Shown here one piece after another: positions 43,674-52,435 of a DNA stretch of 64,000 bases. The stretch covers positions 744,001 to 808,000 of the forward strand of contig CAWAZL010000002.1 in the NCBI GenBank assembly GCA_963786495.1, given 5' to 3'. A program made the position numbers and the translations under genes. The DNA comes from JALZKA01 sp963786495. GTDB taxonomy: Bacteria; Actinomycetota; Thermoleophilia; Solirubrobacterales; 70-9. Below the pieces are notes generated by a model. It was not told where the DNA came from. It did no database searches and saw only the letters and a list, made by a program, of their open reading frames with translations. Each line of letters opens with the position of its first letter. The stretch's first letter is position 1.

Positions 43674-44794
43674 GTCGCGACCACCTCCTTGTCGCGCGCG
43701 TAGCGACCGTAGTTGTAGTAGGCGGCGCAGGCTCCCTCCGGAGAGACCATGCAGGTGCCGATCGCGTGCTCGGGAGTGCATGCGGTGCCGAAGACCTTGC
43801 ACTCCCAGGGCTTGATGACGCCCTTCAAGACCTCGCCGCACTGGCAGGCCTTGGGATCGGCGACGCGGACGCCCGGGACGGAGTACTTGAGCTCGGCGTC
43901 GAAGTCGGCGTAGCCCTCGGAGAGCTTCAGCGCCGATTGTGAGATGAAGCCCAGGCCTCGCCACTCGAAGTGCGGGCGCAGCTCGAAGACCTCGGCCATG
44001 ACTTTGAGGGCTGCGGGGTTGCCCTCGTAGGGGACGACGCGCTTGTACTGGTTCTCGAGCTTCGCCTCGCCCTTGCTGAGCTGGGCGAGGATCATGCGAA
44101 TGGTCTGCAGGACATCCAGAGGCTCGAATCCGGCGGTGACGAGCGGCTTGCCGTACTCGGCGGGGATGAACTCGAACGGGCGGACGCCGACGACTGTCGA
44201 GACGTGGCCGGGGCCGATGAATCCGTCGAGGCGCAGGTCGGGGGAGTCGAGGAGCGCGCGGAGCGGCGGCACGATCGTCACGTGATTGCAGACGCAGAGG
44301 AAGTTGGCGACACCCTCGGCCTTGGCGCGCTTCAGGGTGAGCGCGGTAGAGGGGGCGGTGGTCTCGAAGCCGATCGCGAAGAAGACCACGGTGCGCTCCG
44401 GGTTCGCCTTCGCGATGCGGAGCGCATCGAGCGGCGAGTAGACCATCCGGATGTCGGCGCCTTCTGCCTTGGCCTCCAGGAAGCTCTGCTTCGAGCCGGG
44501 GATGCGCATCATGTCGCCGAAGCAGGTGAGGATCACCTCGGGGTTCTCCGCGGCGATCGCGATGCCGTCGTCGATGCGGCCCATCGGCATGACGCAGACG
44601 GGGCAGCCCGGGCCGTGGACGAGCTCGACGTTCTCCGGAAGAAGGTCGTCGATCCCGTACTTGTAGATGGAGTGGGTGTGCCCGCCGCAGACCTCCATCA
44701 GCTTGTAGTGGCGGTTCGGGTCGACCTCGTTCAGGATCTCGCCGGCCAGGACGCGGCCGAGCTCTGGATCGCGAAATTCGTCGACGAACTTCAC
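43670..44794 (-). CDS. hypD: hydrogenase maturation protein HypD
   Basis: HypD is the Fe-S scaffold on which Fe(CN)2CO is built. The 374-aa product has MEVCGGHTHSIYKYGI, HGPGCPVCVMP, FFAIGFETTAPSTALTL, and the C-terminal cluster-binding Cys set (CQCGEVLKG, PWECKVFGTACTPEHAIGTCMVS, GACAAYYNYGRY). ATGA overlap with the upstream hypC-like gene and TTGA with hypE. Confidence 0.95.
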   Translation of the reverse strand: MKFVDEFRDPELGRVLAGEILNEVDPNRHYKLMEVCGGHTHSIYKYGIDDLLPENVELVHGPGCPVCVMPMGRIDDGIAIAAENPEVILTCFGDMMRIPGSKQSFLEAKAEGADIRMVYSPLDALRIAKANPERTVVFFAIGFETTAPSTALTLKRAKAEGVANFLCVCNHVTIVPPLRALLDSPDLRLDGFIGPGHVSTVVGVRPFEFIPAEYGKPLVTAGFEPLDVLQTIRMILAQLSKGEAKLENQYKRVVPYEGNPAALKVMAEVFELRPHFEWRGLGFISQSALKLSEGYADFDAELKYSVPGVRVADPKACQCGEVLKGVIKPWECKVFGTACTPEHAIGTCMVSPEGACAAYYNYGRYARDKEVVAT

Positions 44795-45057
44795 GCCGGT
44801 ACCCCCAAGTGGGCGATCGCGGTCCCAGCGTGGACGAGGAGCTCGTCGCCCGTGGACACTTCGCCCACGAGCGCGATCTCGACCGTCTCGGTCTGCCCCT
44901 CCTCATTCGTGCAAAGCGCCAGCATGCGCTCCGTGTCCACGCGCTCGACCCGCAGCGGGAGGGCCACATCGCCACAGGTGATGCAACCCTCCTCCCCTAC
45001 GCCGCAGGCGCCGGCGTGGCCGGCGTGATCCCCCTGTGGCTGTGGGGTGAAGTTCAC
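44791..45057 (-). CDS. second HypC-like chaperone
   Basis: An 88-aa protein. The core CITCGDVALPLRVERVDTERMLALCTNEEGQTETVEIALVGEVSTGDELLVHAGTAIAHLG follows the HypC/HupF fold, but the N terminus is extended (MNFTPQPQGDHAGHAGACGVGEEG) with His and Cys residues and lacks the MC start that HypC uses to bind the iron centre. A variant chaperone for large-subunit maturation is likely. It overlaps hypC (GTGA, 45054-45057) and hypD. Confidence 0.8.
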   Translation of the reverse strand: MNFTPQPQGDHAGHAGACGVGEEGCITCGDVALPLRVERVDTERMLALCTNEEGQTETVEIALVGEVSTGDELLVHAGTAIAHLGVPA

Positions 45058-45335
45058 TCGATCACGCTCGCCCTTAACTCCTCGAGCTCTTGTTCGTAGT
45101 CCGCGCCCATGCCCTCGAGCATCCTGCGCGTTGCGATCGCCTCTTCCTCATCCACCTTGGAGAGGGCGAAGCCAACGTGGATGAGCACCCAGTCCCCGAC
45201 TTCCACGCCGCCCGACGGGTCGTCGTCCAGGAGTCCGATGTTGACGTTCCGGCGGACCCCCGCAATGTCGACTTTGGCGAGACGATTCGTCTCGTCAACG
45301 ACTTCAAGTACTTGGCCGGGGATGGCCAGACACAC
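45054..45335 (-). CDS. hypC: hydrogenase assembly chaperone HypC
   Basis: The 93-aa product starts MCLAIPGQVLEVVDE with the essential Cys2, then VDIAGVRRNVNIGLL and VGDWVLIHVGFALSKVDEEEA, all typical. HypC carries the Fe(CN)2CO unit between HypD and the large subunit. GTG start. It is first in the hydrogenase operon, divergent from purH across 199 bases. Confidence 0.94.
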   Translation of the reverse strand: MCLAIPGQVLEVVDETNRLAKVDIAGVRRNVNIGLLDDDPSGGVEVGDWVLIHVGFALSKVDEEEAIATRRMLEGMGADYEQELEELRASVIE

Positions 45336-45413
45336 CTGGAACGAACCTTCTCTCCACGGACCCCGTTCGGACTCAAGCTCCCGATCCGGTGCCCGACCTG
45401 TTGGTTCTTCTCG

Positions 45414-45442
45414 AACGTACCACCGATCGGGGCGGCCCGCAA
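45414..45442 (-). promoter_or_regulatory. candidate promoter of the hydrogenase operon
   Basis: On the minus strand TTGCGG (45442-45437), a 17-base spacer and TACGTT (45419-45414) form a weak sigma-70-like promoter about 80 bases before hypC. The 199-base divergent region must serve both hypC and purH; no copy of the Fur-family operator seen at 29499 is present. Confidence 0.3.
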
Positions 45443-45534
45443 GCCTGCGCTTTTTGGTCGGATATAGCTCGAAATTACGGGCGAGGGATCGAGGAACTTC
45501 CAGGTTCTCAGCTCGCGTCGTTTAGGGTGGTTGA

Positions 45535-47164
45535 GTGAGCGAGCGGGTGATGGATGTCGAGGCGACCGAGGGGGGGTCGGCACCCGCAGGCGAGCCGGTG
45601 CGCGTACGCCGGGCGCTGATTTCCGTCTCGGACAAGACGGGGGTCGTGGACTTCGCACGGGGCCTCTCAGAGATGGGCGTGGAGCTGCTCTCGACGGGCG
45701 GCACTGCGAGCGCGATCCGCGAGGCGGGGCTCGAGGTGACAGACGTTTCGGTCTTCACGGGCCAGGAGGAGATCCTGGGCGGGCGGGTGAAGACGCTCCA
45801 CCCGCGCCTCCATGCGGCGCTGCTCGCCAAGCGGGACTCCGAGGAGCACATGGCAACGCTCGAGCGCGAGGGGATCGAGCCGATCGACCTCGTGTGCGTG
45901 AACCTTTATCCCTTCTCCCAGACGGTCGCACGCCCCGGCGTGTCCGAGGAGGAGGCGGTCGAGAACATCGACATCGGCGGCCCGACGATGATCAGGGCGG
46001 CTGCGAAGAACCACCGCTCGGTCGCGGTGCTGGTGCGCCCCGAGAGCTACGACGCGGTGCTCGCGGAGCTCGAGGCGGCGGAGGGAGCGGTCTCCGAGGA
46101 GACGCGCCACTGGCTTGCGAACGAGGCGTGGGCGGAGATCGCGCGTTACGACGCGGCGATCTCGCGCTGGTTCGGGTTGCGCTACGAAGCGTTCCCGCAG
46201 CATTGGGTGTTCGCGTACGAGAAGTTCCTCGACCTCTCCTACGGCGAGAACCCGCATCAGAAGGCGGCGCTGTATGTGGAGTCGGGAGCGCGCTCGCACG
46301 TGCTTTCGCGCATGGCGAAGCTGCATGGGCGTTCGCTCTCGTTCAACAACGTGCTCGACCTTGACGCCGCGACGAAGCTCTTGGCGGAGTTCTCAGAGCC
46401 GGCGGCCGTGATCGTGAAGCACAACAACCCGTGCGGAGCGGCGATAGACGCCGACATCGCGGGCGCTTACGAGAAGGCGCTGGCGTGCGATCCGCTGTCG
46501 GCGTTCGGCGGAGTGATCGCGCTCAACCGGCCGGTTGACAAGGCGCTAGCGGAGCGGCTGCACGAGAACTTCATCGAGGTGCTGATCGCGCCCGAGTACT
46601 CGAGAGGAGGCGCTCGAGGTGTTGATGCAAAAGGAGGCGATCCGGATCCTCCACAACACCGAGGACGGAGGGCCGGAGCCGCGCGAGCGCGACATGAAGC
46701 GGGTTCGCGGCGGCTTGTTGCTTCAGACGCCGGACCTGATCGAGGAGAAGCGCGACACGATGGAGGTGGCGACCAAGGCTCAGCCGTCAGACGATCAGTG
46801 GCGCGACTTGGAGTTCTCGTGGGCGGTGTGCAAGCACGTGCGCTCGAACGCGATCGTGATCGCGAAGGACGGGGCGACACTGGGCATCGGCGCCGGCCAG
46901 ATGAGCCGGGTGGACTCGGTGCGGATCGCGATCGACAAGGCGCGCGAGGCGCGGGAAAGCGATGCGGATTCGCTCCTGGCCGGCTCGGTCGTGGCCTCGG
47001 ATGCGTTCTTCCCCTTCCCCGACGGGCCGCAGATCGCGATTGACGCCGGCTCTGAGGCGATCATCCAGCCGGGCGGGTCGAAGCGCGACCCCGAGGTGGT
47101 CGAGGCGTGCGATGAAGCGGGCGCCGCGATGGTGATGACGCGCCGCCGGCACTTCCGCCACTAG
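45535..47164 (+). CDS. purH: bifunctional AICAR formyltransferase/IMP cyclohydrolase PurH (frameshifted here)
   Basis: PurH carries out the last two steps to IMP. The N-terminal IMP cyclohydrolase has ALISVSDKTGVVDFARGLSEMGVELLSTGGTA; the formyltransferase part has LSFNNVLDLDAA, VKHNNPCGAA and, in the second frame, LEFSWAVCKHVRSNAIVIA and VVASDAFFPFPDGP. An extra base near 46603 (TACTCGAGAGGAGG) shifts the frame; the last ~185 residues continue to 47164. The enzyme is essential for purine synthesis and both halves are well conserved, so an assembly error is likely. GTG start 45535. Confidence 0.92.
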
Positions 47165-47196
47165 TACTTCCGCCCCTAGGACTAGATTCCGCCCGG

Positions 47197-47562
47197 ATGT
47201 CACACCGGATTCTCAGGGTGCTTTATCTAGTGGTCCCGCTTGGCCTGATCGTCGCCTTCTGCCTGCGGCCCACGCCGATTGTCGGGGTCGACGGTGAGTC
47301 GCTCGCGTCATCGACAGGCGCCCCCGTGAACGAGATCAACTCGGTCCCGTGCGAGGAAGAGGGCAAGGACCAGGACATATGGACGTGCACGTATCCCGGC
47401 TCCGCGGAACCGGAAGACCCAGAGGATCCGGGCCCGACGACCTATGAAGTGGCGGTCGACAAGTGGGGCTGCTGGACTATCGGCAGCGTCAGAGGCGCGA
47501 CCGAGCCGCCCGACACAACGGGCTGCGTGACGATCATGGACCACGTCTCCTCGATCGATTAG
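47197..47562 (+). CDS. small membrane-anchored or secreted protein, unknown
   Basis: A 121-aa product with an N-terminal hydrophobic segment (ILRVLYLVVPLGLIVAFCL, about residues 5-23), likely a signal anchor. The outer part is acidic and proline-rich (EPEDPEDPGPTTY) with four Cys (CEEEG, WTCTY, GCWTI, GCVTI) that could form disulfides. No family recognised. ATG start 33 bases after purH. Confidence 0.6.
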   Translation: MSHRILRVLYLVVPLGLIVAFCLRPTPIVGVDGESLASSTGAPVNEINSVPCEEEGKDQDIWTCTYPGSAEPEDPEDPGPTTYEVAVDKWGCWTIGSVRGATEPPDTTGCVTIMDHVSSID

Positions 47563-47614
47563 TCGTCGAGAATAGGAATTCCCGCGTATATCGAGGGTTT
47601 TCCTACTTTCGGCA

Positions 47615-47688
47615 TGCCCCCGGCGAGGATCGAACTCGCGACGCACGGCTTAAAAGGCCGTCGCTCTAAACCACTGAGCTACGGGGGC
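47615..47688 (-). tRNA. tRNA-Lys (anticodon UUU)
   Basis: On the minus strand a 74-base cloverleaf: acceptor GCCCCCG/CGGGGGC with discriminator A, D arm TAGCTCAGTGGTTTAGAGC, anticodon arm ACGGC-CTTTTAA-GCCGT giving anticodon TTT, and T arm with GTTCGATCC. CCA is not encoded. It lies between a small secreted-protein gene and the sulfate transporter operon. Confidence 0.95.
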
Positions 47689-47781
47689 GCCTGAATCCTA
47701 TGTGGCGCTCCCACTGCCTAGACGTGGTGCTCGCGTGTTTGAATCATGAAGTTGGCCCGCATGGCGGGCCAATGTCCGCCG

Positions 47782-48772
47782 CTAGACGGCGACGAGCTCC
47801 TCGGTGCGCTGGCCGTTCTCGTCGAACACCTTCTTGCGGCTGGGCCTGACGTAGACGATCTGATGCTCGTAAAGCTCGAGCAGATGCGCCTGCTCACGCG
47901 TGAGCTGCGCCCACATCGGCGGCCCGTCTGCCGGCAACAGCTCGACCCGCACCTCGAAGCCGAGGTGGACGATCCGGTCGATCATCGCCTCGACGGCACC
48001 GGGCTCGGGCATGTGCTGGATCACCAGGTCGTGCGGGCGGATGAACTCCTGCCCGATCCGGTTGACCGGGCCGACGAAGCCCATGACGAACTCAGTCGTC
48101 GGGTGCTCGTAGATCTCGCGCGCACCGCCGGCCTGCTCGACCTGACCGTCGTTCATCACGACGATCTGCTCGGCGACGTCCATCGCCTCTTCCTGGTCGT
48201 GGGTAACGAAGATCGTCGTTACGTGCATCTCGTCGTGGAGGCGCCGCAGCCACGCACGCAGCTCCTCGCGTACCTTCGCGTCGAGCGCGCCGAACGGCTC
48301 GTCGAGGAGGAGCACCTTCGGCTCCACCGCGAGCGCCCGTGCGAGCGCCATGCGCTGGCGCTGCCCGCCCGAGAGCTGCGACGGATAGCGGTCGATGAAG
48401 CCCTCGAGGTGGACGAGGCGCAGAAAGCTCGCGCACCCGCTCCTCGATCTCCGCCTTCGGCTTCTTGCGGATCGACAGGCCGAACGCGACGTTGTCGCGG
48501 ACCGTCATGTGTTTGAAGGCCGCGTAGTGCTGGAAGCAGAAGCCGACGTGGCGATCCTGGACGGTCACCTTCGTCATGTCCTGGCCGGAGATGATGATCT
48601 TCCCCGAGTCGGGCTGCTCAGCCCGGCGATCACGCGCAGGAGCGTCGACTTGCCCGAGCCCGACGGACCGAGCAGAGCGGTCAGCGAGCCGTCCGGAACC
48701 TCGATCGACACCTCGTTGAGCGCGTACGAAGTCACCGAACTTCTTGGTTGCGTTTTCGACGACGATTCCCAT
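47782..48772 (-). pseudogene. cysA: sulfate/thiosulfate ABC transporter ATPase CysA, frameshifted
   Basis: Pieces in three frames add up to a full CysA. MGIVVENATKKFGDF starts at 48772 with an AGGAGG ribosome site; the next frame gives ALNEVSIEVPDGSLTALL and Walker A GPSGSGKSTLL; then EQPDSGKIIISGQDMTKVTVQDRHVGFCFQHYAAFKHMTV; finally PSQLSGGQRQRMALARALA, Walker B LLLDEPFGALD, THDQEEAMD and the C-terminal TOBE-like part. Breaks are near 48725, 48620 and 48427, each one base. Codons between breaks are well conserved, so this looks like sequence error or very recent decay. Confidence 0.82.
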
Positions 48773-48845
48773 TAGTGGTGCCTCCTGTGGGTCATGTTGC
48801 GATTGGACGAGCGAAAACCGAGCACGGCTAGGACGAGTGGTGCGA

Positions 48846-48864
48846 CGTGTGGCAGAGCCACACG
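48846..48864. repeat. perfect hairpin in the cysW-cysA gap
   Basis: CGTGTGGC-AGA-GCCACACG is an 8-bp stem with a three-base loop in the 163-base gap between cysW and cysA. It could stabilise or partly terminate the transcript between the cistrons. Nothing else is recognisable in the gap beyond the AGGAGG site before cysA. Confidence 0.5.
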
Positions 48865-48935
48865 AGCACCCGAGGACGACGACGGGCGAAGTGTTTGCAG
48901 CCGTCCAATTGCGGCATGAGTCGCGGGAGTCACCA

Positions 48936-49875
48936 CTAGGCAGGAGCCTCCTCGGGTTGGTCGCGGTCTGCGACGTTGTACGGGGACACACTTGATTTGT
49001 CCCGTTTACGGATAAGGTTCATGGCGCCCAGGACTAGGAGCGCAATCATCGCGAGGACAAGCGCGGCCGCGTAGGCCCCCGAGATGTCGAAGGTGTCGTA
49101 GTGCCGGCGCACGAAAAGCGGCAGCGGTCTCCGTCTCACCGGAGATCTGGCCGGAGACGATCGAGACGGCGCCGAACTCACCCAAGGCGCGGGCGGTCGC
49201 GAGCACGACGCCATAGGTAAGCCCCCAGCGGATCGCCGGAAGCGTGATCCGCCAGAAGGTCTGCCAGCTGTTCGCGCCCAGGGTCTACGCCGCCTGCTCC
49301 TGGTCCTCGCCGATCTCGCGCAGAACCGGCTCGATCTCGCGGACGACGAACGGCAGCGAGACGAAAGTGGTCGCGATCGCCATACCGACCGGCGTGAAGA
49401 TCACGCGTATCCCGTTGCTGCGAGCCAGCCACTGGCCAGGAACACGACCGAGTCGACGGAGCCGCTATAGACCCTAGACGATCAGAGCGCGAGCCCGATA
49501 ACCACCGGGGAAATCGCGAAGGGCAGGTCGATCAGGGCGTTCAGGAACCACTTGCCCCGGAACTTGTCCCGCACCAGAACGAGAGCGCAGGCGACTCCGA
49601 AGACCGTGTTCAGCGGGATCGCAACCGCGACCATCACGAGAGTGAGCCAGAAGGCGTGCATCGCCTCGGGAGTGGTCAGCAGTCCGACACGGGAAGTTGC
49701 CGATCGCCAAGTCCTCGGGAAGACGCTTCCTTGACCACGATCATGAGGAGCGGGATCAAGAGGAGCAGCGTGAGGTACCCGAGCGCGAGCGCTGCAGGAG
49801 CGTCGCAGCGGAGCCCGCCTTCCGCAGTGAGGATGTTCTTTCGCAGCGGTTCTCGGCGCCGAGCTGCGCACTCAT
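48936..49875 (-). pseudogene. cysW: sulfate ABC transporter permease CysW, disrupted
   Basis: Fragments in all three minus frames: LALGYLTLLLLIPLLMIVVKEA, then HAFWLTLVMVAVAIPLNTVFGVACALVLVRDKFRGKWFLNALIDLPFAISPVVIGLAL, then FTPVGMAIATTFVSLPFVVREIEPVLREIGEDQEQAA, TLGANSWQTFWRITLPAIRWGL (the EAA loop) and GEFGAVSIVSGQI. At least four shifts, plus an in-frame TAG at 49285-49287 in the EAA loop where Tyr is usual. The start is probably ATG 49875 in an ATGA overlap with cysT. Either the consensus is poor here or the operon is decaying. Confidence 0.72.
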
Positions 49876-50742
49876 CCGTCGAATCGACCTCCTTCCCCAC
49901 CAGTTGATGAGCGAACAGGATCGCAACCGAGAGCGTGAGCAAGGACGACCGAGACCGCGCAGGCGGCCGTAGCGTTCGCGACCGCCTCGATCTGCTTGAA
50001 GATGAAGATGGAGGCGACCTCCGTCTTGAACGGGATGTTTCCCGAGATCAGGATCAGAGAGCCGAACTCGCCGATCGCTCGCGCGAACGCAAGGGCGACG
50101 CCGGCGGTAATGGCCGGCGTGAGGTTCGGCAGAACTACCTTGCGGAAGATCGTGAGCGGCGCCCGCGCCGAGCGAAGCCGCCGCTTCCTCCATGTCCTGA
50201 TCGAGCTCGATCAGGGTCGGCTGAACGGCTCGGACAACGAACGGGAGCGTTACGAAGAGCAGCGCCAGGACGACGCCGACTCGGGTTGCCTGACGACGGC
50301 CCGTGCAGAACGTGCCCAGGACACCGATGTCTCCGTAGAGGGCGAGGAGCGTCAGCCCCGCAACGATCGTCGGCAGCGCGAACGGAAGGTCGATGACGAT
50401 GTTGACGAGCCGCTTGCCGCGGAACTCGTCGCGGACGAGGACCCACGCGATGATCGTGCCGAAGACGGCGTTGATCGAGCGACGACGACGAGCCGACGCG
50501 ATGAGCGTCAGCTTGAGCATCGCGGACCACGGCCTGGGGCTGGCTGACGGCGTCCCAGAACGCCGATCCCATCGGAGGCTGTCCTCCTCGCCGAACGCCG
50601 GTCACGACGACCGCGATCGGGATGAGGACCATGATGGACAGGTAGCCCGCGACCAGGCCTCGGGTGAGGCCTGGGCCCCCGAAGCGGAGCCGTGGCATCC
50701 GCCTCGGGGGCGTCTCGGCTTGTGCGATCGGTCGGGGTCACG
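49872..50742 (-). pseudogene. cysT: sulfate ABC transporter permease CysT, disrupted
   Basis: Recognisable parts in different frames: GLVAGYLSIMVLIPIAVVV (first helix), NAVFGTIIAWVLVRDEFRGKRLVNIVIDLPFALPTIVAGLTLLALYGDIGVLG, VGVVLALLFVTLPFVVRAVQPTLIELDQDMEEAAASLGA (EAA loop), and FIFKQIEAVANATAAC near the end. The probable start is GTG 50742, five bases after the binding-protein stop. Exact breaks and the 3' end cannot be resolved by eye. Order SBP-cysT-cysW-cysA is the standard one. Confidence 0.72.
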
Positions 50743-50746
50743 ACAT

Positions 50747-51781
50747 TACTCCGGTGCGCACTCGCCGAGGTCGCGCTCGATCTCAGCGATCTTGCAGGCC
50801 CTCGCCGGATCGAAGAACTCAGTGGCGACGGTCTCCCAGCCGCCGAACTCCTCGATCGTGAACAGGCCGGTGGGCTCGGGGAACTCGTCCGCGAACTCCT
50901 CGAGCACCGTCTCATTGACCGGGCGGTAGCCGTTCTCGGCGAACAGCGTTTGACCCTCCTCCGAGTGAAGAGGAAGTCGAGGAACGCCTGAGCGGTCTCG
51001 TCCGACTCCTCGGTCGTCACGGCGATCGTGTCGATCTGGATCGTGTCGTCCGGAGTGATGAGGTCGAGTTCCTCGCCGGCGTTCTGGGCGCCGATGACCT
51101 CGTTCTCGTACGAGATGAGGACGTCGCCCTGGCCACCGAGGAAGGTGTTAAGCGAATCACGCGCCGACGCGTCCTGGACGACCGTGTTCTCGAGCATCTG
51201 CTGCGACGTACTCGAGGCCGGCCTCCTCGATCCTCGCCACCGCCGGACGCCTGGCCGTACGCGGCCATGATGTTCCAGCGGGCGCCACCCGAGGTGAACG
51301 GGTTCGGGGTGATCACCTCGACGTCGTCGCGGATGAGGTCATCCCAGTCCTGGATGTCCTTGGGGTTGCCGGGGCGGACGCCGAACGAGACGACGGACGT
51401 CTGAACGACGCCACCGTTCTCCTCGGTCTCCGCATAGTCCTCGGCAACCTGGCCGGACTCGACGATCCGAGTGATATCCGGCTGGAGCGGAAGGTGAACG
51501 AAGTCGGCCGGCTGGCCGCGCCTCGACCGCGCGCGACTGATCGCCGGACGAGCCGAACGAAGCGGAGAAGTCGACGTCCGCGCCTTCCTCGGTCTCCTGG
51601 AACGCAGGAATGATCGACTTCCTCGTACGCCGTCTGCGGCGTCGAATACGCGACCAGGTCGATTGAGCCGCCGGAGCCATCGCCTCCGCTCTCGTCGGAC
51701 GATGCCACCGCAGGCGGCAACCCCGAGCGGAAGGGCGAGCAGCACCAGGCCGGTGCTGAGCTTGCTCATCACGGACTTCAT
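50747..51781 (-). pseudogene. sulfate ABC transporter substrate-binding protein, frameshifted
   Basis: Starts MKSVMSKLSTGLVLLALPLGVAAC at 51781, a lipoprotein-type signal with lipobox VAAC. Conserved sulfate-binding-protein segments are present but in different frames: PADFVHLPLQPDITRIVESGQVAEDYAE, VSFGVRPGNPKDIQDWDDLIRDDVEVITPNPFTSGGARWNIMAAYGQ, then LLFAENGYRPVNETVLEEFADEF-like and FTIEEFGGWETVATEFFDPA reading to TAA at 50747. Several single-base breaks. If intact it would deliver sulfate or thiosulfate to the CysTWA permease. Confidence 0.75.
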
Positions 51782-51849
51782 CGTGACCAGATTCTTGCCT
51801 TTCTTGATTGGTTTAGTTGAGAAACAAGGCAGGGTGCAGAACTCCCACA

Positions 51850-51880
51850 ATCATAGCCAAAAGATCCGGCAGGGTAGCAA
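51850..51880 (-). promoter_or_regulatory. candidate promoter for the sulfate transporter operon
   Basis: On the minus strand TTGCTA (51880-51875) and TATGAT (51855-51850) are 19 bases apart, about 70 bases before the binding-protein gene. The spacer is long. The region is shared with the divergent Rrf2 gene, so repressor control is plausible. Confidence 0.3.
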
Positions 51881-51916
51881 CCCCTCTTTGCCTATAGGAC
51901 ACATAGACTTTGTGCC

Positions 51917-52375
51917 GTGAGGGTCTCAGCGAAAGCCGACTACGCGGTTCGCGCCGCGATCGAACTCGCAGCGAGCGATGGAAAGCGCCCCGTCAAGAAG
52001 CACGAGATCGTCGAGAACCAGAAGATCCCGACGAAATTCCTGGAGAACATCCTCTCGGAGCTTCGGAACGCCGGGCTGATCGAGAGCCAGCGCGGGGCGG
52101 ACGGCGGCTACTGGCTGACGAAGCCGGCGGCGGAGATCACAGTCGCGGACGTGATGCGGGCGGTTGAAGGGCCCCTCGCGAGCGTTCGTTCAACCCGGCC
52201 GGAGGATCTCGAGTACGAGGGCAACGCAGAGCCTCTGCAAAAGGTCTGGGTCGCTCTCAGACAATCGATCCGCGACGTGCTCGAAGCAACGACGCTGGAG
52301 CACCTCGCCGCGGGAGAGCTGCCCGAGCCCGTCACCTCCGAGCTTGAGATCCCGGACGCCTGGTCGAGTCAGTAG
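51917..52375 (+). CDS. Rrf2-family transcriptional regulator (CymR-like)
   Basis: A 152-aa Rrf2 protein: MRVSAKADYAVRAAIELAASDG, IPTKFLENILSELRNAGLIESQRGADGGYWLTKPAAEITVADVMRAVEGPLA are the standard winged-helix elements. The three Cys that bind an Fe-S cluster in IscR/NsrR are absent; the whole protein has none. This points to a cysteine-metabolism repressor like CymR rather than an Fe-S sensor. Divergence from a sulfate transporter supports this. GTG start at 51917. Confidence 0.88.
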   Translation: MRVSAKADYAVRAAIELAASDGKRPVKKHEIVENQKIPTKFLENILSELRNAGLIESQRGADGGYWLTKPAAEITVADVMRAVEGPLASVRSTRPEDLEYEGNAEPLQKVWVALRQSIRDVLEATTLEHLAAGELPEPVTSELEIPDAWSSQ

Positions 52376-52435
52376 GGACTTGCCGAACGCGGTCTGCCGC
52401 TCTCTCTCGGCCCGGATCTAGTAAACAGTCCGTCG

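Noticed and set aside
43674..44975. Long upstream extension of the hypE frame (810 aa)
   Set aside because: It overlaps hypD in another frame and is Arg/Pro-rich with no homology-like motifs; hypE starts at TTG 43673.
47563..47781. tRNA-Lys as an integration (att) site
   Set aside because: No repeat of the tRNA 3' end, integrase or phage gene is present in the window.
49285..49287. TAG in cysW as a recoded codon
   Set aside because: No pyrrolysine machinery or downstream element is visible and the same gene has several frame breaks; sequence error or decay is simpler.
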